This document shows positions 25,324-33,304 of a DNA stretch of 64,000 bases, one piece after another. The position numbers and the translations under genes are program-made. Every line of letters begins with the position of its first letter. The stretch's first letter is position 1. The DNA lies in contig NZ_CP014227.1 of assembly GCF_001553545.1 (NCBI RefSeq), forward strand, positions 124,001 to 188,000, read 5' to 3'. The DNA comes from Capnocytophaga haemolytica (GTDB lineage Bacteria > Bacteroidota > Bacteroidia > Flavobacteriales > Flavobacteriaceae). Below the pieces are notes generated by a model that saw only the letters and a list, made by a program, of their open reading frames with translations, ran no database searches and was not told where the DNA came from.

Positions 25324-26430
25324 TGTTTTGTAGGTTGCGTGGCGAGCGTGGATGATAGGGTCGAAGCTCTTCCAGAGTTGTTGAATAGGGATATTGTCCT
25401 CGAGTTCGGGAGTGATGACGCAGTGCGTAACGCCGTTCTTGGTAAATACGTCGTAATAATAGTCGAAGAGCAGGGCAGGAATGCCTTTGCTCTGGTATTC
25501 AGGGGCTACGCCTATGAGGTAGAATTCCACCGTGTCGTGCTTTTTCTTGGCGTTGAGTAGATGCCAAAAGCCAAAAGGGAAAAGACTGCCCTTGGCTTTT
25601 TGTAGTGCCTTAGAGAAGGACGGCAATACGATGGCAAAGCATATCAGTTTGCCCTCTTTATCCACTATAAAGCGTATGTACTCAGGGTTGATAAAGGGTA
25701 CGTATTTCTTCTTAAAGTACTCGCGTTGTCGCTCGCTTACAGGCACATACGATGCAAGCCTTGAATAGGTGTCGTTGTAGAGGTCGAAGAGGGCATCTAC
25801 GTGCTTGAGCACATCGTCCTTGGTGCGTGTATCGAGCAGACGCACGCCATAGCGCTTTTTGATGGCTTCGGCGGTTTTCTTAAAGATTGCAGGCTTAGCA
25901 TTTTCTACCAAGAACGACATATCGATGTAGCCCTTCTCCTTGGTAAGCCCAAGTGCTTCTAAATGGGCTTTGTAGTAAGGATAGTTGTACCAAGTTGCCA
26001 TCGCTCCTATATGGTCATAGCCATCGGTGAGCACGCCTACCTTGTCCATATTAGAGAAGCCCATAGGTCCCTCGATATAGGCGAGGTGGTGTTCACGGGC
26101 TTTTTCCTTTACCTTGTCGATCAGTGCGCGGGTAACCTCGAGGTCGTCTACCATATCCAACGAGCCGAAGCGCAGTTTCTTCACGCCTGCCTTGAGGTCG
26201 TACTGATTGATGATGGCAGCCACGCGCCCTACGGGTTTGCCGTCCTTATAGGCGAGGTAGAACCACGCTTGGGCATTGTCGAAGGCGGGGTTTTGGGTTT
26301 TGTCGAAGACGGCGCGCTCCTCACTGATGAGTGGTGGCACCCAATAGGGGTGGTTTTTGTAGAGTTGCATTGGGAATTTGACGAACCCAGTGAGTTCTTT
26401 CTCGGTAACGACTTCTTTAATCAAGATCAT
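25309..26430 (-). CDS. GNAT-like acetyltransferase family protein
   Basis: 373 residues. The N-terminus (YKNHPYWVPPLISEE, then AWFYLAYKDGKPVGRVAAIIN) and C-terminus (EFYLIGVAPEYQSKGIPALLFDYYY) match a Bacteroidota-wide family of large GNAT-fold proteins. The C-terminal Q-x-x-G-hydrophobic stretch is the acetyl-CoA pyrophosphate loop. The substrate is unknown. It overlaps the upstream outer-membrane protein gene by 14 nt, so the two are cotranscribed. Confidence 0.8.
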   Translation of the reverse strand: MILIKEVVTEKELTGFVKFPMQLYKNHPYWVPPLISEERAVFDKTQNPAFDNAQAWFYLAYKDGKPVGRVAAIINQYDLKAGVKKLRFGSLDMVDDLEVTRALIDKVKEKAREHHLAYIEGPMGFSNMDKVGVLTDGYDHIGAMATWYNYPYYKAHLEALGLTKEKGYIDMSFLVENAKPAIFKKTAEAIKKRYGVRLLDTRTKDDVLKHVDALFDLYNDTYSRLASYVPVSERQREYFKKKYVPFINPEYIRFIVDKEGKLICFAIVLPSFSKALQKAKGSLFPFGFWHLLNAKKKHDTVEFYLIGVAPEYQSKGIPALLFDYYYDVFTKNGVTHCVITPELEDNIPIQQLWKSFDPIIHARHATYKTMINE

Positions 26431-27364
26431 TCTTTTTTCTCTTTTTAGGTTTTTTAGCTCCTTTAATCTTTGTAGGCTCTACTTGTTCTTTTAGCTTTTT
26501 CTTTATAAAACTGTTGTGATTGTCGATGCGGTACGAGGCACCTATGAGCCCCATATAGCGCGAGGGGGTATCCTTCCAGCCGAAGCCCATTTCAGCGTTG
26601 AGTTGTATGGCGTTTTCTAAATCGCCGAGCAACATAGCCCCTCCCATACGAGTGATGGCATCCTTGTAGTAATAACTGCTTACGCCCTGCTGCTCTACGA
26701 AGATGCTAAAACGCCCATCGCGTAGGTTGTGGGTAACGGTAGCAATAAAGCTGTACTCGGGGTGCTTCTCCAAGAAGCGGTCGGCAATGCCGTTGAGCAC
26801 GAACACTACGCGCGGTATGGGTTCTGCTTGCAATATCACAGCTGCTTTGGGCGAGAGCACGGGGATAGTCTCGTAGAAATAACGCTTGTTGGGCAGGAAG
26901 TTCAGCCCGAGGTAGCCCGCCACTGAGGGGGTGAGGTTCTTCCAGCGGAAAGAGTTGTTAGCACGCCAGCTGTATATACTCTTTTCTTCGTCTAAAAACT
27001 CAGGTTTAAAGATGAGGTACTTTGCCCCAACGGTATTATTGACGAACCCGAAGTGCGAACTGTTGCCTGCGGGTGCGGTAGTGTAGTCGTAAGCAAGGGT
27101 ACCGTTGAGCATCATTTCAAACTGCTCACGCCAAAAGCCATAGCGCACGGCGTAGTTCACCCCTGTGAAGTCCATACGGGTGTCGGTGTACTTATGTTGG
27201 TTCTTTTCAAACCATACACCACCCTCAAATTGCAGCACACGCCCCCCCACAGCATAAGCACTCTGCGAGGTCCCTGGTAGGTTAGAGTTGATAATCTCAG
27301 TGTATTGCGCTTGCAAAGCCTCTGGTAATACACTGATTAGCAGTAATAAAAATAACTTTTTCAT
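26417..27364 (-). CDS. Outer-membrane beta-barrel protein, PF13557-like
   Basis: 315 residues with a signal peptide (about 1-19, ending ALQAQ). The body is a beta-rich barrel of alternating strands (QFEGGVWFEKNQHKY, VNYAVRYGFWREQFEM, SFIATVTHNLRDGRFSIFVE). It resembles the family often labelled putative transporter or MetA-pathway phenol degradation protein; transport is not shown by the sequence. A lysine-rich tail extends past the last strand, which is unusual for a barrel, and overlaps the next gene. Confidence 0.75.
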   Translation of the reverse strand: MKKLFLLLLISVLPEALQAQYTEIINSNLPGTSQSAYAVGGRVLQFEGGVWFEKNQHKYTDTRMDFTGVNYAVRYGFWREQFEMMLNGTLAYDYTTAPAGNSSHFGFVNNTVGAKYLIFKPEFLDEEKSIYSWRANNSFRWKNLTPSVAGYLGLNFLPNKRYFYETIPVLSPKAAVILQAEPIPRVVFVLNGIADRFLEKHPEYSFIATVTHNLRDGRFSIFVEQQGVSSYYYKDAITRMGGAMLLGDLENAIQLNAEMGFGWKDTPSRYMGLIGASYRIDNHNSFIKKKLKEQVEPTKIKGAKKPKKRKKNDLD

Positions 27365-27423
27365 CTTTTGTACGAGTTTAGTAGCAAAGAAGCCTACAAT
27401 ACACTTCTTGCAATTTAAGGCGA

Positions 27424-27431
27424 CAAAGGTA
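27424..27431 (-). promoter_or_regulatory. -7 box for the barrel-GNAT-4HB-ZIP run
   Basis: TACCTTTG on the minus strand, 59 nt before the ATG at 27364. Confidence 0.6.
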
Positions 27432-27473
27432 GTTCTATTTTATGTATTAAACAAATAAAAGAAGTTCTTTTTC

Positions 27474-28790
27474 TTATTTATCTTTACGCAAATCGGCAAG
27501 GAGCTTCTCCACTTCGCTATGGGAAATAGTTTTATTCTTGAAATAATCTACCACATATTGCTTCTCTGTCTCGGTAGCACCTAACTGCGTAAGGATATTC
27601 ATCAGGTGCATTTTCATATGCCCTTTCTGAATACCAAGGGTGATAAGCGAGCTCACTGCGGAGAAGTTCTGCGCCAAACCTACACAAGCAACGATCTGCA
27701 TTAAGGTCTCGGCATTGGGGTTTTCGAGTATCTGCAAAGCAGTCTTAGCCAAGGGGTGCAAGGTGGTCAGCCCACCGACAGTTCCTAAGGCTAAAGGGAT
27801 TTCTATTTCAAAACTAAAAATACCATTCTCCACCAAAGCTCTTGTCAAACTTTGGTACTTACCCGAGCGTGCTGCGTAGGCGTGCGCACCTGCCTCTATG
27901 GCGCGAAAGTCGTTGCCTGTAGCTAAAATCACCGAGTCGATACCATTCATAATCCCTTTGTTATGAGTCGTCGCACGGTATACATCGGCATTGGCAACTG
28001 CCAGCGCTCGCACGAACTTCTGGGCAAACTCCTCGCCACTCATATCGCCTACTGTAAGCAGCTCCACAGGGCAACTTACACTCGCCTTTGCCAAACACTT
28101 AGGCACATAGTTAGAGAGGATTGACATCACGATCTCGTAGTTGCCATCAATATTTGGGTCGTGTGCTGCCTCTGCCCTAAAAGTATTCGAAAAACTCTCC
28201 AAGCAAGAGTTGATAAAGTTCGCCCCCATTGCATCCAAGGTCTCGAAAGTGGCGAAAAGCTGGTAATAATGTGGCAGTTCATCGGTCTTGTCGAGCAAGG
28301 TGATAGAGGTAATACCCCCACCGCGCTTTTCCATATTGGCAGTGATAGGCTTGCAATTGTCGAGCATCTTCGTCTTAATAGCACTGAGAAAGGCTTGCAG
28401 ATGTTCCTTCTCACCATAGAAGAAGAAATGTACCTGCCCGCTTTTCTCAGTAGAGAGCACCTCTGCCTGAAAGCCTCCTTTACTCTGCCAAAACTTCGCC
28501 GCCCTACTGCAAGCCGCTACCACCGAACTCTCCTCAATAACCATCGGCACCGTATACACCTTGCCATTGATAGAAAAGTTAGGTGCTACCGCAAAGGGCA
28601 AGTAGTAATTTGCCACAGCGTTCTCGATAAACTCATCGTGGCGTTTTTGCAAAGCTGCATCGGCATTATTATAGCGGTTGAAATACGTCGCTGCGTATGT
28701 CTCCTCAGAGAAATACGTCCTACACAGCCATTGTATTTTCTCTTCTTTGGTGAGCTTTGAAAAGCCCTCTACACGTTTGTCAGTGTTCAT
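27474..28790 (-). CDS. mvaA: HMG-CoA reductase, class II
   Basis: A 438-residue enzyme that makes mevalonate from HMG-CoA, or the reverse. It matches the class II (Pseudomonas mevalonii-like) form. Catalytic residues are visible in MVIEESSVVAA (Glu), TTHNKGIMNGID (Lys), GNDFRAIEAGAHAYAA (Asp) and GIQKGHMKMHL (His). Flavobacteria commonly make isoprenoids by the mevalonate pathway, and this gene suggests the same here; no other pathway gene is in the window. It starts 21 nt after a glycosyltransferase gene and is likely cotranscribed with it. Confidence 0.95.
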   Translation of the reverse strand: MNTDKRVEGFSKLTKEEKIQWLCRTYFSEETYAATYFNRYNNADAALQKRHDEFIENAVANYYLPFAVAPNFSINGKVYTVPMVIEESSVVAACSRAAKFWQSKGGFQAEVLSTEKSGQVHFFFYGEKEHLQAFLSAIKTKMLDNCKPITANMEKRGGGITSITLLDKTDELPHYYQLFATFETLDAMGANFINSCLESFSNTFRAEAAHDPNIDGNYEIVMSILSNYVPKCLAKASVSCPVELLTVGDMSGEEFAQKFVRALAVANADVYRATTHNKGIMNGIDSVILATGNDFRAIEAGAHAYAARSGKYQSLTRALVENGIFSFEIEIPLALGTVGGLTTLHPLAKTALQILENPNAETLMQIVACVGLAQNFSAVSSLITLGIQKGHMKMHLMNILTQLGATETEKQYVVDYFKNKTISHSEVEKLLADLRKDK

Positions 28791-28811
28791 ATTTTTTCAT
28801 TCTTTAATTCG

Positions 28812-29927
28812 TTATAGATTAAGCACTTTCTGATACACCCCCATAAGCGCATTATATACCGCCTCATCAGTAAAGCGCTGGGCATAGGCATAGCCCTCCT
28901 CTACCATCGTGTGGCGCAACTGTGGGTTCTCAGTGATATTAATAATAGCCCGTTTAATTTCCTCGGCGGCGTTATTGAGGTGAACGTATACCGAGTGGGC
29001 GCCCCCTGCCTCAGCAAAGCAACTGCCCTCGCTGGTAATCACTGGGGTACGTGAGAAGAGCGCCTCGATAATCGGAATGCCAAAACCCTCAAATAGAGAG
29101 GGGTAGCAAAACACTTCTGCCAATTGGTAGACCACCGCCAGTTCCTCCATCGAGATACCTTGCAAGTGATGCACACGCTCTTTGAGGTGATACACCTCGC
29201 AATACCCTTCGATCTGATGATAATAAGCCGTCTTCTGCCCCACCAGCACCAGATGAAGGTCAAGGTCTTTAATCGCTTTTACAATCTCTAAGGCATTCTT
29301 GCGCGGCTCAATAGCCCCCACACTCAGCACAAAGCGCTCGGGGAGGTTGTACTTCTGGCGTACACGCACCCTCTCTTCCTCAGTGTAAGATTGCTTAAAA
29401 GCCTTATGACAACCTTGGTAAACCACCGACACTTTATCAGACGAAACCCCCAGATATTTAACGATATCCTCCTTAGTCTGCTCACTGATAGCAATGATAT
29501 GGTGCGATTTCAGCGCCGCATAAAGAAACTTGTAATAATGTATCTTCCTGTCGAAGAAAGTGTAAAGCTCAGGATAGCGCATAAAGATAAGGTCGTGAAT
29601 AGTGACCACCGTACGCGTATGAGTGTAGATCCCCGCAGGGATTTCACCCGAAAGCCCGTGATAAATATCGAGCCCAAGCGGAGCGGCGAGCTTGCCAATG
29701 CCAAAACTGCGCCAAAGCCCCTTAAAACACTTCCCCAGAAAGGACTCAGGAGTAATGACAACAGTGTCTCCATCAAGGGTAAGGTCGCTACGAGTACGCT
29801 CCTTGGGGTTGAACAAATAGAGTTGCCCTACGCGGTGCTCTTGCAAGAGACGTATGAGGTCGCGACTGTAATTGCCCAACCCTCGGTTGTTATGGAATGC
29901 CCTTTTGGCATCAATGCCTATCTTCAT
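28812..29927 (-). CDS. Glycosyltransferase, GT4 family
   Basis: 371 residues with the GT-B fold. The N-terminal acceptor domain has KRAFHNNRGLGNYSRDL. The C-terminal donor domain has LSVGAIEPRKNALEIV and the E-x7-E motif in YPSLFEGFGIPIIEAL. It probably transfers a sugar from a nucleotide donor to a surface glycan; donor and acceptor are unknown. It is not in a polysaccharide cluster. Its own TACTTTTG box lies 21 nt upstream. Confidence 0.9.
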   Translation of the reverse strand: MKIGIDAKRAFHNNRGLGNYSRDLIRLLQEHRVGQLYLFNPKERTRSDLTLDGDTVVITPESFLGKCFKGLWRSFGIGKLAAPLGLDIYHGLSGEIPAGIYTHTRTVVTIHDLIFMRYPELYTFFDRKIHYYKFLYAALKSHHIIAISEQTKEDIVKYLGVSSDKVSVVYQGCHKAFKQSYTEEERVRVRQKYNLPERFVLSVGAIEPRKNALEIVKAIKDLDLHLVLVGQKTAYYHQIEGYCEVYHLKERVHHLQGISMEELAVVYQLAEVFCYPSLFEGFGIPIIEALFSRTPVITSEGSCFAEAGGAHSVYVHLNNAAEEIKRAIINITENPQLRHTMVEEGYAYAQRFTDEAVYNALMGVYQKVLNL

Positions 29928-29947
29928 CGCTATTGGTTATGAAGAGG

Positions 29948-29955
29948 CAAAAGTA
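29948..29955 (-). promoter_or_regulatory. -7 box for glycosyltransferase-mvaA
   Basis: TACTTTTG on the minus strand, 20 nt before the ATG at 29927. Confidence 0.7.
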
Positions 29956-30047
29956 CACATTTATTTGAGAATAGCAAAACTTTGATGCGTTTGCGTAGTC
30001 AATAGCACGAAATCTATGTACCACCCTCAACGATTCCTCTGCCAAAG

Positions 30048-30201
30048 CACCACCGATCTCGCAAGGATCTCGAACACATTACGGACACACTACGGATACA
30101 TTACGGACACATCACGAAGGAACGCCGAAGGAATCCCGAAGGAACGCCGAACAATAGTATTACCATAGTATTAAGTTAGTATTAGGTTAGTATTAGGTTT
30201 A
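30048..30201 (+). repeat. Long 11-bp-register repeat array
   Basis: About fourteen consecutive 11-bp units without slippage. The unit changes along the array: tcgcaaggatc and tcgaacacatt, then acggacacact/acggatacatt type (30081-30113), then ccgaaggaacg type (30114-30146), then tattaggttag type (30158-30201, including four near-copies of tagtattaggt at 30155-30198). No open reading frame covers it. It lies in the 751-bp spacer between the divergent glycosyltransferase and peptide-transporter genes, with structured repeat A next to it. Confidence 0.9.
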
Positions 30202-30274
30202 GCAAAAAACCACCGAACAATCAACGAGTTACAAAGGTATCAAAAACACCCCTTTTACACACTTTGCACGGTCA

Positions 30275-30282
30275 TAACTTTG
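30275..30282 (+). promoter_or_regulatory. -7-like box in front of structured repeat A
   Basis: TAACTTTG on the plus strand, 8 nt before the first base of the repeat at 30291. It would transcribe the repeat toward the peptide transporter gene. Confidence 0.45.
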
Positions 30283-30290
30283 TACTAAAA

Positions 30291-30528
30291 CTTGTTTAAA
30301 CTTTTTCCCCTTGTGTCATTCACGGCTCGCTTTCACGATCTGCGTTGGCCTTGGAGGCGTGGCTGAGTAAATCATAGGCACGAGCGTTGAAAATCTCTAC
30401 TGTCTGAGCGACCGCAGGGAGCGAGTTTAGAGATTTTCAGCGAGAGCCGTTGATTTACTCGCCTAAGCATCCAGAGCCTTGATTTTTTGCTTCTTTTGTA
30501 TCAAGACAAAAGAAGTTAAAAAGTTTAA
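30291..30528 (+). repeat. Structured dispersed repeat, copy A
   Basis: Runs from CTTGTTTAAAC to about the AAGACAAAAGAA hairpin; the last part carries AAAAAGTTTAA (30518-30528), complementary to TTAAACTTTTT (30296-30306). The central hairpin has an outer stem GAGTAAATCA/TGATTTACTC (30365-30374, 30451-30460) and inner stem GAAAATCTCTA/TAGAGATTTTC (30389-30399, 30428-30438). A second hairpin is TTCTTTTGT/ACAAAAGAA (30491-30499, 30506-30514). A closely similar copy lies at 33005-33220 on the other strand. It contains no open frame. Confidence 0.9.
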
Positions 30529-30678
30529 CTTTCTTAAAAGGGGTAAATAGGTTTTGTTAAAAGGCTAACAAAGGGTGTGCTGTTTGTTAAAAATACACAT
30601 TTTTTAGGAAATTATTTTCTCAGTTCGGAAAATGTGCGTAACTTGCACCCCTGAAATTAAAAACACTATTCATTTACA

Positions 30679-32325
30679 ATGGCAGAGAATAAGAAATCGT
30701 TTAAGGAAACGATCCGATCGATGAGCCCTACCTTTTGGCTCGCGAGTTTTTTAGAATTGATGGAGCGCTGGGCGTGGTACGGTATCTTCACCCTATTAGG
30801 GCTGTACTTAGTAGGTTCCACTGATGAAGGAGGCTTAGGCTTCGACCATATCCAGAAGGGAAATATAATGAGCAATGTAACCGCCATTTTGTACTTACTA
30901 CCGCTCTTCTTCGGAGTAATTGCCGACCGCATAGGCTACAAACTCTCACTGGTGATTGCCTTCACAATAATGGTGGTAGGCTACTTCTTGATGGGCACCG
31001 TACACTCCTACTGGGCAATGTATATGGTCTTCCTGATGGTAGCCCTTGGCGCTGCCTTCTTTAAGCCTGTAGCCTCAGGACTAATAGCACGCTCCACCGA
31101 CGAGACCACGGGCACGCTGGGCTTCGGCATCTTCTATATGATGGTAAACATTGGGGGCTTTGTGGGTCCTGCTATGTCGTCGTATTTGCGCACCCAGTTT
31201 GGCTGGAAGATCATCTTTATTCAAGCTACGGTGGTTATCGCCATCAACCTACTGACAGTGTTGTTCTTCTTTAAAGAGCCCGTAGTAGCCCACAAAGAAA
31301 AACAACCCATCCTCACTGAGATCAAGAACTCTGTAATGAATATCGTCGATGCACTCAAGGACAAGCGCCTTACCATCCTCCTTATACTGATGATGGCTTT
31401 CTGGACGATGTTCAACCAGCTTTTCTATACCCTGCCTAACTTCATTGAGGACTGGGTAAACTCATCAGCCTTGAGCAATTGGATCAACCAGCACCTGCCT
31501 TTCTTAGGGCAGCTACTTACCCAAGATGGACAAGTGAAGCCCGAGTGGTTCACTAACATCGACTCACTGATGATCATCCTCTTGCAGGTGATGGTATCGT
31601 ACTTCGTCACTAAGATGAAGCACATACACGCGATGATCCGTGGGGCTATCATCGCCACTATTGGGGTGAGCCTGACGTTCTTCACTCATAATTGGGTGTT
31701 TACTGTGCTCGGTACGATGATTTTTGCTATTGGCGAAATGGCTTCAAGCCCTACCCTATCTTCATTTATTGCAATGATTACCCCAAAAGGGAAAGAAGCG
31801 CTCTACCAAGGGACGTATTTCTTACCTGTGGCGGCAGGCAACTTCTTTACGGGCTTTATCGCTGGGGACTTGTACCAAGCGTGGTCGGATAAGTTTACAC
31901 TTTTGCAGAAATATATGGGTGCTAAGGGAATGAACATCCCTGAGGTGGTAAGCAGTGATGTGTATACTCAGCAGGCGTCGCAGGCATTGAGTATGAATAC
32001 TGAGCAATTCCGCAGTACTTTCCAGATAGGGCAAGAGAACGTGGATTGGAGCGCTGTGGTGCAACAGGTGCGCCTCTATGCCGAGCAACACGCTATCGAC
32101 ATTAGTGCCTTGCCTTTGCCTTCAAAGAAAGTGTTCTTCAACGAGGCTGCCAACCAGTTGCAGATGCAGCCTTGGGAGCTAACACAACAGCTATGGGACA
32201 CTTATCACCCCAATAAGCTATGGCTGGTGATCTGCGGGGTAGGCATCTTCGCAGTGGTGTCGTTATACCTTTACAATTTGCTGTTGGTACGCCCCTTAAG
32301 AAGTAAATCAAGCGGAGAAGAATAA
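30679..32325 (+). CDS. Proton-dependent oligopeptide transporter (POT family)
   Basis: A 548-residue inner-membrane transporter of the PTR2/POT family, taking up di- and tripeptides with protons. About 12-14 helices. The N-terminus has SFLELMERWAWYGIFTLLGLYL, matching the E-x-x-E-R helix-1 motif of the family, and the PTR2 signature region reads GFGIFYMMVNIGGFVGPAMS. A long extracytoplasmic or loop insertion lies at about 405-490. A degenerate box (CGTAACTTGCACCC, near 30637) lies close to the gene; the better TAACTTTG box is 400 nt upstream, before repeat A. Works well with a DPP IV peptide-feeding lifestyle (inference). Confidence 0.93.
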   Translation: MAENKKSFKETIRSMSPTFWLASFLELMERWAWYGIFTLLGLYLVGSTDEGGLGFDHIQKGNIMSNVTAILYLLPLFFGVIADRIGYKLSLVIAFTIMVVGYFLMGTVHSYWAMYMVFLMVALGAAFFKPVASGLIARSTDETTGTLGFGIFYMMVNIGGFVGPAMSSYLRTQFGWKIIFIQATVVIAINLLTVLFFFKEPVVAHKEKQPILTEIKNSVMNIVDALKDKRLTILLILMMAFWTMFNQLFYTLPNFIEDWVNSSALSNWINQHLPFLGQLLTQDGQVKPEWFTNIDSLMIILLQVMVSYFVTKMKHIHAMIRGAIIATIGVSLTFFTHNWVFTVLGTMIFAIGEMASSPTLSSFIAMITPKGKEALYQGTYFLPVAAGNFFTGFIAGDLYQAWSDKFTLLQKYMGAKGMNIPEVVSSDVYTQQASQALSMNTEQFRSTFQIGQENVDWSAVVQQVRLYAEQHAIDISALPLPSKKVFFNEAANQLQMQPWELTQQLWDTYHPNKLWLVICGVGIFAVVSLYLYNLLLVRPLRSKSSGEE

Positions 32326-32348
32326 TTAAATTTGCTTTTTCATAGAAG

Positions 32349-32384
32349 TCCCCTATGTGCCATACAGAGCGCATAGGGGATTTT
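32349..32384. terminator. Bidirectional terminator, transporter / isochorismatase
   Basis: 12-bp stem with one wobble (32349-32360 with 32369-32380, TCCCCTATGTGC type), 8-nt loop and a TTTT tail, between convergent genes. Confidence 0.85.
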
Positions 32385-32387
32385 CGT

Positions 32388-32927
32388 TTACTTTATGAGC
32401 TTTGCCACTGTGCGGAACTGAGGGTGTTCTGAGGTGCGCAATAGGGCAAAGAGCGCTGACTCGGTGGTGGTGAGCTTTACACCCTCACTTTGTAGCATTG
32501 CAAGGGCTGTGGCTTTATTATCGGCGGTGCGCGAGGAAACGGCATCGGCTACGACATAAACCTCAAAGCCTGCCTCGAGCATATCGAGCGCCGTTTGGTA
32601 GATACATATATGGGTTTCTATCCCAATGAGGAGCACCTGCGGACGGTAATGAGTTTGCAGCCTCTCGACGAACTCAGGGTTGCCATAGGCGGAGAAGGTT
32701 TTCTTCGTTATCGCTCCGTTGTCTGTCCGAAGGGCAACAAGCGAGGGATGGGTAGCTCCGAGCTTGTCGGGGGTTTGCTCTACCCAAAGGATAGGAATGC
32801 CGAGTGCTTGGGCTCCTTGCACCATAATACGGCTATTGGCAAGCATCTCGTCGGACTTATAAACGATCTGGGAGAGCTTTCCTTGAATGTCTAATACGAC
32901 TAACTGTGTTTGTTGGATTTGTAACAT
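32388..32927 (-). CDS. Isochorismatase-like cysteine hydrolase
   Basis: A 179-residue hydrolase of the YcaC-like branch. The catalytic aspartate is in LVVLDIQGKL (near 13) and the nucleophilic cysteine in GIETHICIYQTAL (near 112), with an alanine-rich helix VVADAVSSRTADNK after it. The natural substrate is unknown; amide or imide hydrolysis is typical. The start is ATG 32927; the 20 extra codons upstream lack family similarity. Structured repeat B lies in its upstream region in the same orientation. Confidence 0.88.
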   Translation of the reverse strand: MLQIQQTQLVVLDIQGKLSQIVYKSDEMLANSRIMVQGAQALGIPILWVEQTPDKLGATHPSLVALRTDNGAITKKTFSAYGNPEFVERLQTHYRPQVLLIGIETHICIYQTALDMLEAGFEVYVVADAVSSRTADNKATALAMLQSEGVKLTTTESALFALLRTSEHPQFRTVAKLIK

Positions 32928-33004
32928 ATTGATTTGATTTCTGTTTAAACTTTTAAACCTGTTGTTGATATATCCAATGTTAATCATCCTTTCCTATTTC
33001 TTTG

Positions 33005-33220
33005 TTCTTTTGTCTTGAAACAAAAGAACCAAAAATTCAAGGCTGTGGATGCTTAGGCGAGTAAATCAACGTCCCTCGCTGAAAATCTTTTAACTCGCTA
33101 TCGCTCGAACAGAAAAGATTTTCCACGCTCGTGCCGCTGATTTACTCAGCCACGCCTCCAAGGCCAGCCCAGATCGTGAAAGCGATCCGTGAATAGCGCA
33201 AAGGGAAAAGTTTAAACAAG
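33005..33220 (-). repeat. Structured dispersed repeat, copy B
   Basis: Minus-strand copy of the element at 30291. Outer stem GAGTAAATCA/TGATTTACTC (33059-33068, 33138-33147), inner stem GAAAATCTTTT/AAAAGATTTTC (33081-33091, 33113-33123), terminal hairpin TTCTTTTGT/ACAAAAGAA (33005-33013, 33020-33028). The inner stem differs from copy A at two base pairs, both compensated. TGTTTAAACTTTT at 32942-32954 is an inverted match to the other end. With its flanks this fills the 377-bp spacer between the isochorismatase gene and rlmN. Confidence 0.9.
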
Positions 33221-33240
33221 TTCTTACTTTATTGAAAGGG

Positions 33241-33248
33241 CAAAGATA
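33241..33248 (-). promoter_or_regulatory. -7-like box in front of structured repeat B
   Basis: TATCTTTG on the minus strand, 20 nt before the repeat and 313 nt before the isochorismatase ATG. No nearer TAnnTTTG box was found for that gene. Confidence 0.5.
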
Positions 33249-33288
33249 GGATTTTTTATTGAAATTTTAGCAGTTCGCTACTTTTTTG

Positions 33289-33296
33289 TATCTTTG
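33289..33296 (+). promoter_or_regulatory. -7 box for rlmN, nearly leaderless
   Basis: TATCTTTG followed by CACCC, with only 8 nt between the box and the rlmN ATG at 33305, so the predicted leader is only a few bases. Confidence 0.65.
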
Positions 33297-33304
33297 CACC
33301 CGCT

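Noticed and set aside
28161..28760. 199-residue antisense open frame in the HMG-CoA reductase gene
   Set aside because: Shadow of a gene with all catalytic residues; no start signals.
30048..30201. CRISPR array
   Set aside because: Units are 11 bp with no spacers between them and no cas genes are present.
30291..33220. Composite transposon carrying the peptide transporter and isochorismatase between inverted repeats
   Set aside because: There is no transposase, no target-site duplication seen, and each repeat relates to the gene next to it rather than to the ends of a unit.
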